NCBI RefSeq assembly: GCF_022662305.1
Contig: NZ_JAKNQH010000011.1
Location: forward strand, 22,396-86,395
Direction of reading: 5' to 3'
Origin: Sphingomonas sp. BAUL-RG-20F-R05-02
Lineage (GTDB): Bacteria > Pseudomonadota > Alphaproteobacteria > Sphingomonadales > Sphingomonadaceae
DNA: 64,000 nt
Position 1 is the first letter of the stretch; each line of letters starts with the position of its first letter. Below, one piece after another: positions 53,838 through 62,937 of this stretch. Position numbers and translations under genes: made by a program. The notes beneath the pieces were generated by a model. It was given only the letters and a program-made list of their open reading frames with translations, was not told where the DNA came from and made no database searches.

Positions 53838-56375
53838 ATGCAAAGAACAATCTGGACTAGCGGCGTCGCCTTGAGTGTGTTTGCTACTACCGCGCCTGCT
53901 TCAGCACAGCTCGCGACGCAGGCGCCTGCCGGATCAGTTTCCGCCTCCACGTCTGACACTGCGGCCGCGCCCAGCTTGACCAATCCCCAAGCGGCAGACC
54001 CCAACGGCGCTGCGGGGAATGACATCATCGTGACCGGTTCGGCCCGTGCCCAGCGGCGGTTCGGCGTTTCATACGAGATTAACTCGCTTTCGCAGACGGA
54101 CGTGAAGCTGCTTGCTCCGAAAAGCTTTGCGGATCTGCTCGGCACCCTGCCGGGTATCCATGTCGAGACGACCGGCGGCGAGGTGCAGAACATTACCCGG
54201 CTGCGCGGCATTCCAACAGACCGTGGCCTGTTGATCTTCCAGCAAGACGGACTGCCGCTCTACCACGAGGTCGATGGATATTTTTTCAACGCAGGCGACG
54301 GGATGAATCGTTACGACCTCATGACCGACCGGGTCGAGGTCGTGCAGGGTGGCCCAGCGCCGATCTATGCTTCGGAAGCAGCTGGCATCGTCAACAACAT
54401 CACCGTCAGCGGCACCGACACGCCACGCGGCAAGGCACAACTGACGATTGGCGACATCGGTTTGTATCGCGGCGATGTCATGCAGTCCGGCCCGCTTGGC
54501 CACGACACCTATTATGCGATCGGCGGCTTTCTGCGCTACAGCGACGGATATCGCGACAACGGGTTCCCCAATGATCGCGGCGGCCAGATTCGTGCGAACA
54601 TTAAACATGATTTCGCCAACGGCTTTGTGAAGGTGACGGGCAATTACCTCAACGATCACAACGTCTTCTATTTGCCAATCCCAATCGCAAACCCCGCCAA
54701 CCCATCGCAGTCGCTGAACCCGTGGCTCAACTACTTCACGGGTACGACCAACTCGCCGTCCTTCCGCGACGTAACGCTTAGCTATCAGGATCCCAATGGC
54801 GCATTGCGTAGTGTAAACCGCGATCTCGCCGATGGCCGGCATATGGTTTACGGCAATCTTGGTGTTCAGTATCAAGGTGATTTCGACGATTGGCTGGTCA
54901 GCTTCAAAGGTGGTGCAACGAAAGGCAAAAACACCTTCGACGCTCTGTATTCCACTACCAATCCCAGCGATGCGAATGCCTTCGCGGCAACCTACCGTGC
55001 GGCGGCGGCCAAGGCGTTCGGCGCTGTTGATCATCTTGGCTATGTCATTGCCGGGACGAACACCGCCTATAATCCGTACGGCCAATCCGGACTGGTGATG
55101 CCAGCGCAGTATCGCGCAGCGGACTCAAGCTTTTACTCAGTGCAGGGCGATCTTAGCGTCACCCACAAGTTCGCCACCGGCTTCGGTACGCATGACGTGA
55201 AGGTCGGTGCGTACACCTCCTTCTATGGCGATACACAGTATCAGCTTTACCAGCAGTACCTGATCCAAGTGCAAGGTCAACCTGCCCGGCTTGATCTCCT
55301 CGCGTATTCGGCAAGCGGTGCGGTACTGGGCAAGGTCACGAACAACGGCGCATTGCCCAGCACAAATGCCTTGGGTATCGGCAAGGTCGATGCGAAAATG
55401 TTTGCGATCTACGCCAACGATACCTGGGAAATCACGTCCGGTCTAAGGCTAGACGGCGGCATTCGGCATGAATGGTACAGCTACAATGGCTTTGAAGACT
55501 TCACAAAAACGGTTACGAACACGATGTTGACCGGAACGCTGGCCAACACTGTCATGGCACTAACGGGTAACGCCTACCAATTCCGTCTGAGCCCACAGGT
55601 GACCAACTGGACCGCTGGTCTCAACTACGATTTCACGCGCCATCTGGGGGCCTATGGCCGCGCCAGTCATATCGAGGTGCCACCTACTGCCGGAACCGCC
55701 TTTAGCACCACGCCGACCCCGACCTACACCAAGGCGAATGAGTACGAGCTCGGCCTGAAGGCTTCATTCGGGCATAACTACGTGTATGCCACCGGCTACT
55801 ACACGCAGTTCAATCCGCTCAACGGCTCCTATCCGGACCCAACCACGCAATACACCACAAACGTGCCTTTCATCGGCAAGGCGGTAAGCAAGGGTATCGA
55901 GGTCGACGCGAACGTGGAGCCGGTACGCTGGTTCTCGGTGAGTGGGGCGATCACCTTCGCCGATCCGCAATATGATAATCTTTATAATCCCAGCCAACCC
56001 TCCCAGACCATCGCGGTCGCTGGCAAGCAGATCATCCGCGAGCCGAAGCTATACGGTCATGTCATGCCGAAGCTTCACTTTGAGAGTGGGCCGAACCTAT
56101 TCGACGTCTATGGCACAATGAACTTTGTCGGTCGTGAATATGTCGATTATCTGAACTCCACCGAACTGCCCGCCTATCAGACGCTCGGCGTGGGTTTCAA
56201 CTACACTCGTGGTTCTTGGCAGTTCCAGGTGGTGGGCGACAACGTCACCAACAATCACGGGCTGACCGAAGGAAACACCCGAAGCGACGTGTTCGGCCAA
56301 GGTACGGCGGTCGCGGTCTATGGGCGTCCATTGTTCGGGCGCAACTTCCGCTTCGTGCTGACCAAATCATGGTAA
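53838..56375 (+). CDS. TonB-dependent outer membrane receptor
   Basis: This 845-residue receptor has a signal peptide ending near APASAQ, a long Ala/Ser/Thr linker, a TonB-box-like NDIIVTGSA, and a plug with KSFADLLGTLPGIHVETTGGEVQN (read as SFADLLGTLPGI and VETTGGEVQN). A full barrel ends in NFRFVLTKSW with a terminal aromatic residue. The N-terminal VSYEINSLSQ segment after the box is like that of receptors for large polymeric substrates in sphingomonads. Its last codons overlap the start of the DUF218 gene by 7 bases, so the two are co-translated. GGGGA precedes the ATG. Confidence 0.9.
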   Translation: MQRTIWTSGVALSVFATTAPASAQLATQAPAGSVSASTSDTAAAPSLTNPQAADPNGAAGNDIIVTGSARAQRRFGVSYEINSLSQTDVKLLAPKSFADLLGTLPGIHVETTGGEVQNITRLRGIPTDRGLLIFQQDGLPLYHEVDGYFFNAGDGMNRYDLMTDRVEVVQGGPAPIYASEAAGIVNNITVSGTDTPRGKAQLTIGDIGLYRGDVMQSGPLGHDTYYAIGGFLRYSDGYRDNGFPNDRGGQIRANIKHDFANGFVKVTGNYLNDHNVFYLPIPIANPANPSQSLNPWLNYFTGTTNSPSFRDVTLSYQDPNGALRSVNRDLADGRHMVYGNLGVQYQGDFDDWLVSFKGGATKGKNTFDALYSTTNPSDANAFAATYRAAAAKAFGAVDHLGYVIAGTNTAYNPYGQSGLVMPAQYRAADSSFYSVQGDLSVTHKFATGFGTHDVKVGAYTSFYGDTQYQLYQQYLIQVQGQPARLDLLAYSASGAVLGKVTNNGALPSTNALGIGKVDAKMFAIYANDTWEITSGLRLDGGIRHEWYSYNGFEDFTKTVTNTMLTGTLANTVMALTGNAYQFRLSPQVTNWTAGLNYDFTRHLGAYGRASHIEVPPTAGTAFSTTPTPTYTKANEYELGLKASFGHNYVYATGYYTQFNPLNGSYPDPTTQYTTNVPFIGKAVSKGIEVDANVEPVRWFSVSGAITFADPQYDNLYNPSQPSQTIAVAGKQIIREPKLYGHVMPKLHFESGPNLFDVYGTMNFVGREYVDYLNSTELPAYQTLGVGFNYTRGSWQFQVVGDNVTNNHGLTEGNTRSDVFGQGTAVAVYGRPLFGRNFRFVLTKSW

Positions 56376-57511
56376 GCAGCCTATACAAAGACATCCTAAG
56401 CGCTTGCGCGATGCTGACGATCGCGGCGGCTCCGCCGAATGGCGCCGGCGTGCCGGACAGGATGATCGCGGCGCTTTCCGAACGGCTTTTCCCGACGCTG
56501 TCGATCTGGCCGCGCGATCTTCGGCCCAAGTCAATCACGGCGATGCTGGCGCAGCGGCGCCAGCGGATCGTCGCGTGCAAAAGCGATCCGCGCTGCGTGC
56601 TTCAGGCAGCACGCTGGAGTGACGCCGAGCGCGATACTCTCGGTAGCGCGGCCGAGCAAAGCGGCATTCGGACAGTCCGTGAAGACAGCGCGCGTTCTGC
56701 AATTCTGCGTGAGGTCGCAGGCATTAACGCTATTTTGAGCGTATACGGTCAGGGCGCGGCACCGCGCTACCCCGCGATTGATGGACCCGATCCTGAGCGC
56801 GCCACCGCAAATGCCTCGGCTGCTGTTGCGCTTGCCGAAGCCGAGCGCAATGCCTCGGCGACCATGCTCGATCCTAGTGTCGGGCTTGCGCTTGCCCTGC
56901 TCGACGTCAACGATCGCGACGACGCTGCCGCGTTCGAGCCGCTTGAGCCACGCTTCAACGCTGCGGCGACGGTGCGCGCCAAGACGCTCACTTGGTCACG
57001 CTATAAGTACACCGCGATCATCGTACCCGGTATCGGACCCGAGGACCTTTCCACGCCACTCAGTGCGCTTGGCAAGCTCAACGTCCAGATGGCGGCGACC
57101 CTGTGGAGAAGCGGCTTGGCCCCATTTGTGCTATTCTCTGGGGGATCGGTCCATCCGCGCAGAACGCGTCAGGTGGAGGCTGTTGAAATGGCCCGCGCCA
57201 TTCAGGATCGCTTCGGGGTGCCAGCGGAAGCGATCATCATCGAGCCCTATGCGCGGCATACCACCACAAACCTACGGAACGCCACGCGGCGGCTCGTCGC
57301 ATTGGGCGCTCCACTTGATCAGCCGGCGCTAATCTCAACCAATATCGACCAAAGCCGCTATATCGGGAGCGCAAAGTTCGCGCAGCGTAACCAGATAGAA
57401 CTCGGCTACCAGCCCGGTCGCATCGGCGCGCGTCTGTCGCCAAATCAGGTGGAGTTCCTGCCCTCCACCGCTTCGCTGCGGGTCGACCCTTTAGACCCGC
57501 TCGATCCATGA
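56369..57511 (+). CDS. DUF218/YdcF (ElyC-SanA)-family protein
   Basis: The C-terminal half of this 380-residue protein is a DUF218 domain: YTAIIVPGIGPEDLS near residue 214, the PFVLFSGGSVHP turn, EAVEMARAIQDRFGVPAEAIIIEPYARHTTTNLRNA (seen as VPAEAIIIEP and ARHTTTNLRNA) and ALISTNIDQSRYIG. DUF218 proteins act in envelope biology, but no reaction is established. The N-terminal half has a possible short signal and a helical region with CKSDPRC. The start ATG (56369) overlaps the end of the TonB receptor gene. The S1/P1-type nuclease gene follows 40 bases downstream. Confidence 0.8.
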   Translation: MVSSLYKDILSACAMLTIAAAPPNGAGVPDRMIAALSERLFPTLSIWPRDLRPKSITAMLAQRRQRIVACKSDPRCVLQAARWSDAERDTLGSAAEQSGIRTVREDSARSAILREVAGINAILSVYGQGAAPRYPAIDGPDPERATANASAAVALAEAERNASATMLDPSVGLALALLDVNDRDDAAAFEPLEPRFNAAATVRAKTLTWSRYKYTAIIVPGIGPEDLSTPLSALGKLNVQMAATLWRSGLAPFVLFSGGSVHPRRTRQVEAVEMARAIQDRFGVPAEAIIIEPYARHTTTNLRNATRRLVALGAPLDQPALISTNIDQSRYIGSAKFAQRNQIELGYQPGRIGARLSPNQVEFLPSTASLRVDPLDPLDP

Positions 57512-57551
57512 GCGCTGCTCGACGTCCAGGCCCCCTCACGCAGGAGCAACC

Positions 57552-58547
57552 ATGATAAAGCGCCTCGCCCTCCTTCTCACGGCACTGTCAGCATCGCCAG
57601 CCTTTGGCTGGGGTCATCAGGCGCATTCCGCGATCGACCGCGCGGCGATCGCTGCACTGCCGGCTGATGGACCGATCTTCCTACGCGCCTACTCGGACTA
57701 TATCGCTGCGTCTTCCACCGTCCCGGATGGCTGGCGTAACGCGTCAGAGCCCTTTTCCAAAATCGAGGAGGACCCTAACCACGGCTGGTTCCGTGAGCGC
57801 TTCGCCTTCCTCAAGCCTATTCCCCGGTCACGCTATGCTTTCCTGCTGGCGCTTTACCGCGAAAATCAACGCCTCTTGCACAGTGATCCTGAATCGGCGG
57901 CTTGGATCAACGTTCGCTGGACGGGCACGCTCCCGTTCGCGATCATGGAGCAATACGGCCACCTTGTCGCCGACATGCGCCAGCTTCGCACCGCGCGTGC
58001 GAACGGCGAGGCGCAGAACGCGAAGTTTCTGGAACAGATCTGTGCATTCGATGTGATCCGACTTGGTCACTATGTCGGAGATGGATCTCAACCGCTTCAC
58101 GACACGATGAACAGCGACGGATGGCGGGGGCTTAATCCCCACGGCTACACTGCCGACGGAAGCATACACGCTCGCTTCGAAACGGCTTATGTCAAATTGA
58201 TCGACCTCACCGAAGGTGATGTGCGCCAACACATGGCGCCGCGCTCGCACGAAGAAGGAGACTTGTTCGACGCAGTGCTTTCCTACCTCAACGCTGCGGG
58301 CGATCATATGGAAACGGTGTACCAGCTCGATAAGCGAGGGTCATTCAGCAGGCAGAGCGACCCCGATGCACGCGCACTTGTCTATGCAACAACCGCGGCA
58401 GGTGCATCGATGCTGCGTGATATGATTGCGCGCGCCTGGAGCGAGTCTCAAGCCGTCGATGCCAACTTGGCGAACCCACTGGATCCACAAACACCTGGGT
58501 ATGATCCTACGACGGGTTCCGCCCCGGCTAACGTCGATCCGAACTGA
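57552..58547 (+). CDS. Secreted S1/P1-type zinc nuclease (or phospholipase C-like)
   Basis: This 331-residue exported protein belongs to the S1/P1 nuclease and zinc phospholipase C superfamily. The signal peptide ends so that the mature protein begins WGHQAHSAIDRAA. The N-terminal Trp is itself a zinc ligand in this family, and His residues follow in GHQAH. Further metal-type residues are in DVIRLGHYVGDGSQPLHDTMN (HxxxD and H) and in a later GDHMETVYQ. It would cleave extracellular single-stranded nucleic acid or phospholipid and remove 3'-phosphates. It forms a set with the DUF218 and TonB receptor genes. The C-terminal tail is Pro-rich. 58548-58665 holds nothing obvious. Confidence 0.78.
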   Translation: MIKRLALLLTALSASPAFGWGHQAHSAIDRAAIAALPADGPIFLRAYSDYIAASSTVPDGWRNASEPFSKIEEDPNHGWFRERFAFLKPIPRSRYAFLLALYRENQRLLHSDPESAAWINVRWTGTLPFAIMEQYGHLVADMRQLRTARANGEAQNAKFLEQICAFDVIRLGHYVGDGSQPLHDTMNSDGWRGLNPHGYTADGSIHARFETAYVKLIDLTEGDVRQHMAPRSHEEGDLFDAVLSYLNAAGDHMETVYQLDKRGSFSRQSDPDARALVYATTAAGASMLRDMIARAWSESQAVDANLANPLDPQTPGYDPTTGSAPANVDPN

Positions 58548-58665
58548 TCATGTGCGCGTGTTGATCTTCCGAAAGATCGCTTGCGCAGAAGACCCAATTG
58601 CCGACACCCGAGGCCGAATCTCGCCGTCCCAACTCCGGCCATTTGTTCAGCTGACTATAAGTAGC

Positions 58666-59682
58666 TTATCGCACCTCCACGAGGTGAGTGCCTGAGGGCT
58701 GCTGCGTGAAGACGCAGCGCTTTTCGAGAAAGAGCTCAATCACCGCCGCGGCGGTCAAGCTGTGCTGACTCGGCTTGACGGTCGTGAAGCTGCCGCCGCC
58801 GGCGAGGGCGAATGGCAGCAGCAGCTGATCCGCCAGGTACGGCCCGGCGAACGCGTCGGAGGCGAGATAGCCTGCCATTCGGCCCGCTGCCGTCTGCGCG
58901 ACCCGTTCCGCCGATACGCCGAGCTTACCAAAGCCGCTGACCACCTCCGTCACCTGTTCGAAAGCGGCTTCCAGCAGCAGGATGTTGCCCGGACCCTGGC
59001 TCTCGGGCAGTTCGCGGACCGCGAACGCCTCCTCCGACCAGTTGGCGAGCAGCTTCTTCGCGGTCGCGATCTCGCGATCGGCGACGCCGGGCGGGATGGC
59101 CGCGAACATTGCCAACGCTGACCGGGTGAGCGGTGCGCCTCGATCGAGGCAGTCGATAGACCTTAGCGGCGCTGGCGTGATGTCCACCTCGATCCGTCCG
59201 CCGCCACGCGGGTAGAAGCCGGGCCGCACCAACCGCGCTGTAACGGTAGGCCCCATCCGGTCGATGATCGGCAAGAAGCTACGGGCGATGAAATCGAATG
59301 GCGGCGCCAGCATGTTGTGCGTGCCGCCTTCGAGCACCAACCGCGACGGCGCATTCGAGATCGCCAGTGGCATCAGCACTGTCTGAAGTACCAGGCCTGT
59401 CGATCCCGCGGTGCCGACGGCGAAGTGGTATTCGCCCGGCGCGACCGGACCGGGGCGGAAGGTTACCGCCGACGCGCCAACGGTCAGCCCTTCGCATTCA
59501 GCTCCGCCGATCGCGCATGCCGCCTCGATCGCGGTGACGTGCTGGCGCATCAGCCCTGGCTTCTCACGGCCGCCCCTCACGTTGGTGATCCGGAACGGTG
59601 TACCCGTGACGAGCGCCAGCGCGCACGCGTTGCGCACCACCTGTCCGCCGCCTTCCCCTTTCGAACCATCGATCTCGATCAT
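58666..59682 (-). CDS. rtcA: RNA 3'-terminal phosphate cyclase
   Basis: RtcA uses ATP to convert RNA 3'-phosphate ends to 2',3'-cyclic phosphates. The 338-residue product has the start IDGSKGEGGGQVVRNACALA, the RGGREKPGLMRQH segment, GTAGSTGLVLQTVLMPL and FYPRGGGRIEVD. The adenylylated His lies in TVKPSQHSLTAAAVI near the C-terminus. Length is that of the bacterial family. It lies 27 bases after rtcB on the same strand with GAGA before its ATG, so the operon order is rtcB-rtcA as in E. coli. Confidence 0.96.
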   Translation of the reverse strand: MIEIDGSKGEGGGQVVRNACALALVTGTPFRITNVRGGREKPGLMRQHVTAIEAACAIGGAECEGLTVGASAVTFRPGPVAPGEYHFAVGTAGSTGLVLQTVLMPLAISNAPSRLVLEGGTHNMLAPPFDFIARSFLPIIDRMGPTVTARLVRPGFYPRGGGRIEVDITPAPLRSIDCLDRGAPLTRSALAMFAAIPPGVADREIATAKKLLANWSEEAFAVRELPESQGPGNILLLEAAFEQVTEVVSGFGKLGVSAERVAQTAAGRMAGYLASDAFAGPYLADQLLLPFALAGGGSFTTVKPSQHSLTAAAVIELFLEKRCVFTQQPSGTHLVEVR

Positions 59683-59709
59683 ATTCTGTCTCGCATTGGG
59701 TGGTGTGCG

Positions 59710-60933
59710 TCAGCCCTTGACGCACACCACCTGCTTCAGTGTGTGGACGATCTCGACGAGATCGGCCTGCGCCGCCATCACCGCCTCGATCGGCTTGTAG
59801 GCGCGGGGACTCTCGTCGATCACCCCCTCGTCCTTGCGGCAGGCCACGCCTGCGGTCGCGGCGACGTGCTCCGCCACCGTGACTTCGCGCTTCGCCTGCG
59901 TCCGGCTCATCACCCGACCAGCGCCGTGCGAGCAACTGTCGAACGACTCCCTGTTGCCAAGGCCGCGCACGATGAACGACTTGGCGCCCATCGAGCCCGG
60001 GATGATCCCCATCACGCCTTCCGCCGCGCGCACCGCACCCTTGCGGGTGACGAGCACGTTCTGGCCGAAGTGGTTCTCCCGGCGAACGTAGTTGTGATGG
60101 CAGTTGATGGCCTCAAGCTCCGCGTCGAACGGCTTGGCGATGACGCCGCGTATGGCGCGTATCACGTTTGTCATCATCATCCGCCGGTTTAGCGCCGCAT
60201 AGTCCTGCGCCCAGCCGACCGCCTCGACATAGTCGTCGAAGTGTTCGGTCCCTTCCGGGAAATAGGCGAGATCCTCGTCGGGAAGGTTCAGGAACCACTT
60301 GCGCATATCCTGCTTCGCCAGCTCGATGAAAAAGGTGCCGATCGCGTTGCCGACGCCGCGCGAACCCGAGTGAAGCATCACCCAAACGCGCTGCTCGGTA
60401 TCGAGGCAAACCTCAATGAAATGATTGCCTGTCCCCAGCGTGCCGAGATGGACCAGGTTGTTGGTCTTGGCCAGCTTCGGATACTTGGCGACGATCTGCC
60501 CAAACCGGCCAGCGAGCATCGCCCAGGCCTCTACGATCTCGACGGGCGGATCACCCCACGACCCGGGATCGCGCTTGCCCATCTTCACATCGCGGCCGAC
60601 GGGCACCGCCCGCTCGATCGCGGCGCGCACGCCTTCCAAATTATCGGGCAGGTCGCTCGCCATCAGGCTCGTCCGCGCCGCCATCATGCCGCAGCCGATG
60701 TCGACGCCAACCGCTGCCGGGATCACTGCGCCTTTGGTCGCGATGACCGAACCGACGGTTGCACCGATGCCGACATGGACGTCGGGCATGACGGCGACGT
60801 GCTTGAACACGAACGGCATCTTCGCCGCCGACGCGAGCTGCACCCGCGCCTTGTCATCGACCGGGACGCCGCGCGTCCACATCTTGATCGGGACGCCGCC
60901 CTCGACGGTCTGGACATCATAGTTCGCGATCAT
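59710..60933 (-). CDS. rtcB: RNA-splicing ligase RtcB
   Basis: RtcB joins RNA 2',3'-cyclic phosphate (or 3'-phosphate) ends to 5'-OH ends with GTP and manganese; in bacteria it repairs cleaved tRNA and rRNA. The 407-residue product has the metal Cys in VGVDIGCGMMAAR, His ligands in LGTGNHFIEV and HSGSRGVGN, INCHHNYVRRENHFGQN, and the guanylylated His in SCSHGAGRVMSR. GGAGG lies 7 bases before the ATG. Transcription should start from the sigma-54 promoter about 95 bases upstream. Confidence 0.97.
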   Translation of the reverse strand: MIANYDVQTVEGGVPIKMWTRGVPVDDKARVQLASAAKMPFVFKHVAVMPDVHVGIGATVGSVIATKGAVIPAAVGVDIGCGMMAARTSLMASDLPDNLEGVRAAIERAVPVGRDVKMGKRDPGSWGDPPVEIVEAWAMLAGRFGQIVAKYPKLAKTNNLVHLGTLGTGNHFIEVCLDTEQRVWVMLHSGSRGVGNAIGTFFIELAKQDMRKWFLNLPDEDLAYFPEGTEHFDDYVEAVGWAQDYAALNRRMMMTNVIRAIRGVIAKPFDAELEAINCHHNYVRRENHFGQNVLVTRKGAVRAAEGVMGIIPGSMGAKSFIVRGLGNRESFDSCSHGAGRVMSRTQAKREVTVAEHVAATAGVACRKDEGVIDESPRAYKPIEAVMAAQADLVEIVHTLKQVVCVKG

Positions 60934-61036
60934 GTTTGCCTCCGGTGATCTCTGCGTTTGGGGCGACTGGCTGATTCCAGCCGCCCCGGCCGCGTTGTCG
61001 GACTGTTCGATACCATTCGATCCGACGCGATCTCCG

Positions 61037-61054
61037 CAGCATCGATTGTGCCAA
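61037..61054 (-). promoter_or_regulatory. Sigma-54 (-24/-12) promoter of rtcBA
   Basis: On the minus strand TTGGCAC is followed, after AATCGA, by TGC, giving the invariant GG (61052-61051) and GC (61040-61039) exactly ten bases apart, as sigma-54 requires. The match to TTGGCAC-N5-TTGC is strong. The start point should be near 61028. The divergent rtcR encodes the matching sigma-54 activator. Confidence 0.85.
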
Positions 61055-61116
61055 CTTCCGGTGTCTGCACCAATTTTTGACTAAGAATCTGTAATTTAGC
61101 CATATTATTTTTTGGA

Positions 61117-61128
61117 ACAGTATACTGT
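61117..61128. promoter_or_regulatory. Perfect 12-bp palindrome, candidate RtcR enhancer site
   Basis: ACAGTATACTGT is a perfect palindrome centred about 95 bases upstream of the predicted rtcBA start and about 67 bases before the rtcR start codon. Enhancer-binding proteins commonly bind dyads at this distance. It could also let RtcR control its own gene, whose promoter must overlap it. No experimentally known RtcR site was compared. Confidence 0.5.
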
Positions 61129-61189
61129 CATTCTGCGGCCGATGACAAATGTGAGTGACAAGGATACTGACTTATCCTATCGTATAACC

Positions 61190-62782
61190 ATGAAGCCGCT
61201 GGTAGTGATCGGGTTCCTTGGTTCTACGCTGGATGCCAGCAAGCACGACGCCTCTCGCTGGAACAAGTGGCGGCCGTCCGTGGGCCTCGCCATGCATGAG
61301 GATCTGCGGATCGATCGTTTCGTCCTCATCCACGGCACCCCGCACCAGCGGCTTGCCGACTTCGTCGCGCGGGACATTGCGTCGGTCTCTCCCGAAACGC
61401 GCGTCGAGCCGCACCTGATCGACTTCGCCGATCCATGGGATTTCGAGGAGGTTTACGGCAAGCTGCTCGACTTCGCTCGCGGCTGGCCGTTCGATCCTGA
61501 GGCGGAGGACTATCTCGTCCACATCACCACCGGCACTCACGTCGCCCAAATCTGCCTCTTCCTCCTGACCGAGGCGCATTACCTGCCCGGCCGCCTGCTC
61601 CAGACGCAGCCCCGACGAGGAACGGCCGAGCCGGCGGGGACTTGGAACGCGATCGACCTCGACCTGTCGCGCTACGACAGCATCGCGACGCGCTTCGCCG
61701 CCGCGAGCGCGGAGAGCACATCGTTTCTAAAGTCCGGCATTGAGACGCGAAGCGCCGTGTTCAACGCCATGATTGACGAGATCGAGCAGGTCGCGACCCG
61801 CAGCCGCTCACCGGTGCTGCTGATGGGACCGACGGGTGCTGGGAAGAGCCAGCTGGCCCGGCGCATCTATGATCTGAAGCGGCTGAAGCATCAGGTAAAA
61901 GGCGCCTTCGTCGAGGTGAACTGCGCGACGCTGCGTGGCGACAGCGCGATGTCGGCGCTCTTCGGGCACAAGCGAGGCGCGTTCACCGGCGCCGCCGCCG
62001 ACCGCGCCGGGCTGCTGCGCACGGCGGACGGTGGCATGCTGTTCCTCGACGAGATCGGCGAGCTCGGGCTGGACGAGCAAGCCACCATTCTGCGCGCGAT
62101 CGAGGACAAGAGATTTCTACCAGTCGGTGCCGACAAGGAGGCCGGGTCCGACTTCCAGCTCATCGCGGGCACCAATCGCGACCTCTCGCAGGCCGTCGCG
62201 GAGGGCCGTTTTCGTGACGACCTCTACGCCCGCCTCAACCTATGGACCTTCACGCTGCCAGGCCTCGTCGATCGGCGTGAGGATATCGCGCCCAATCTCG
62301 ATTACGAACTCGACCGCTTCGCTGAGCGCGAGGGCACACGCGTCACCTTCAATAAAGAGGCACGCGATCGCTATCTCGCCTTTGCGGGAGGCCCCGACGC
62401 GCGCTGGACCGGCAACTTTCGCGATCTCGCCTCCAGCGTGACCCGCATGGCAACGTTCAGCCCGAAAGGCCGCATCGACGCCACTTGCGTCGAGGCGGAG
62501 GTTATCCGGCTGAAGCGGCTGTGGTCGGTTGGATCGGCACCGGACGACGGGTTGGTCGAAATACTGTCGCCAGACCGCGTCGGGACGCTTGATCCGTTCG
62601 ACCGTGTTCAGCTGGCCCACGTCGTGGAGATCTGCCGACGCAGCCGCTCGCTCTCCGAAGCCGGCCGCACGCTGTTCGCCGCGTCGCTGGCGAAGCGCGC
62701 GTCCTCCAACGATGCCGACCGCCTGCGCAAGTACCTTCAGCGGTTTAACCTGACATGGCAGGAACTGCGTGATCGAGCGTAA
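61190..62782 (+). CDS. rtcR: RtcR, sigma-54 activator with CARF-type sensor domain
   Basis: RtcR turns on rtcBA when it binds RNA-damage ligands. The 530-residue protein has an N-terminal CARF-like domain (about 1-165: VVIGFLGSTLD, SRWNKWRPSVGL, DYLVHITTGTHVAQICLFLL). An AAA+ domain follows with Walker A GPTGAGKS (about 213), the sigma-54 contact loop GAFTGA (about 264), Walker B GMLFLDEIGEL (about 281) and GNFRDLASSVTRMA. The C-terminal helix-turn-helix is in RSLSEAGRTLF and KYLQRFNLTW. I chose the ATG at 61190 (MKPLVVIGF), which gives the usual length of about 530. ATG at 61142 and TTG at 61112 are also in frame, and no start has a good ribosome site. All activator motifs are intact. Confidence 0.95.
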   Translation: MKPLVVIGFLGSTLDASKHDASRWNKWRPSVGLAMHEDLRIDRFVLIHGTPHQRLADFVARDIASVSPETRVEPHLIDFADPWDFEEVYGKLLDFARGWPFDPEAEDYLVHITTGTHVAQICLFLLTEAHYLPGRLLQTQPRRGTAEPAGTWNAIDLDLSRYDSIATRFAAASAESTSFLKSGIETRSAVFNAMIDEIEQVATRSRSPVLLMGPTGAGKSQLARRIYDLKRLKHQVKGAFVEVNCATLRGDSAMSALFGHKRGAFTGAAADRAGLLRTADGGMLFLDEIGELGLDEQATILRAIEDKRFLPVGADKEAGSDFQLIAGTNRDLSQAVAEGRFRDDLYARLNLWTFTLPGLVDRREDIAPNLDYELDRFAEREGTRVTFNKEARDRYLAFAGGPDARWTGNFRDLASSVTRMATFSPKGRIDATCVEAEVIRLKRLWSVGSAPDDGLVEILSPDRVGTLDPFDRVQLAHVVEICRRSRSLSEAGRTLFAASLAKRASSNDADRLRKYLQRFNLTWQELRDRA

Positions 62783-62937
62783 GTTCGCCAATAAGCATCA
62801 GACGCGGCCACTCGGACCCAGAAGTCGCCATTGGGGCTGCCCCGTCCACTTCCCGGAACCCGCGGTTCGTTCACAATCTGATTCCGTTTCAGATTGGCTG
62901 CTTTATCAGCGGCAAGGTTCCGCTGTTGTCGGCGGTG

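Noticed and set aside
61095..61126. Housekeeping promoter for rtcR using TATACT as -10
   Set aside because: The hexamer lies inside the palindrome, but no -35 stands at 16-18 bases; it is too weak to list as a promoter.
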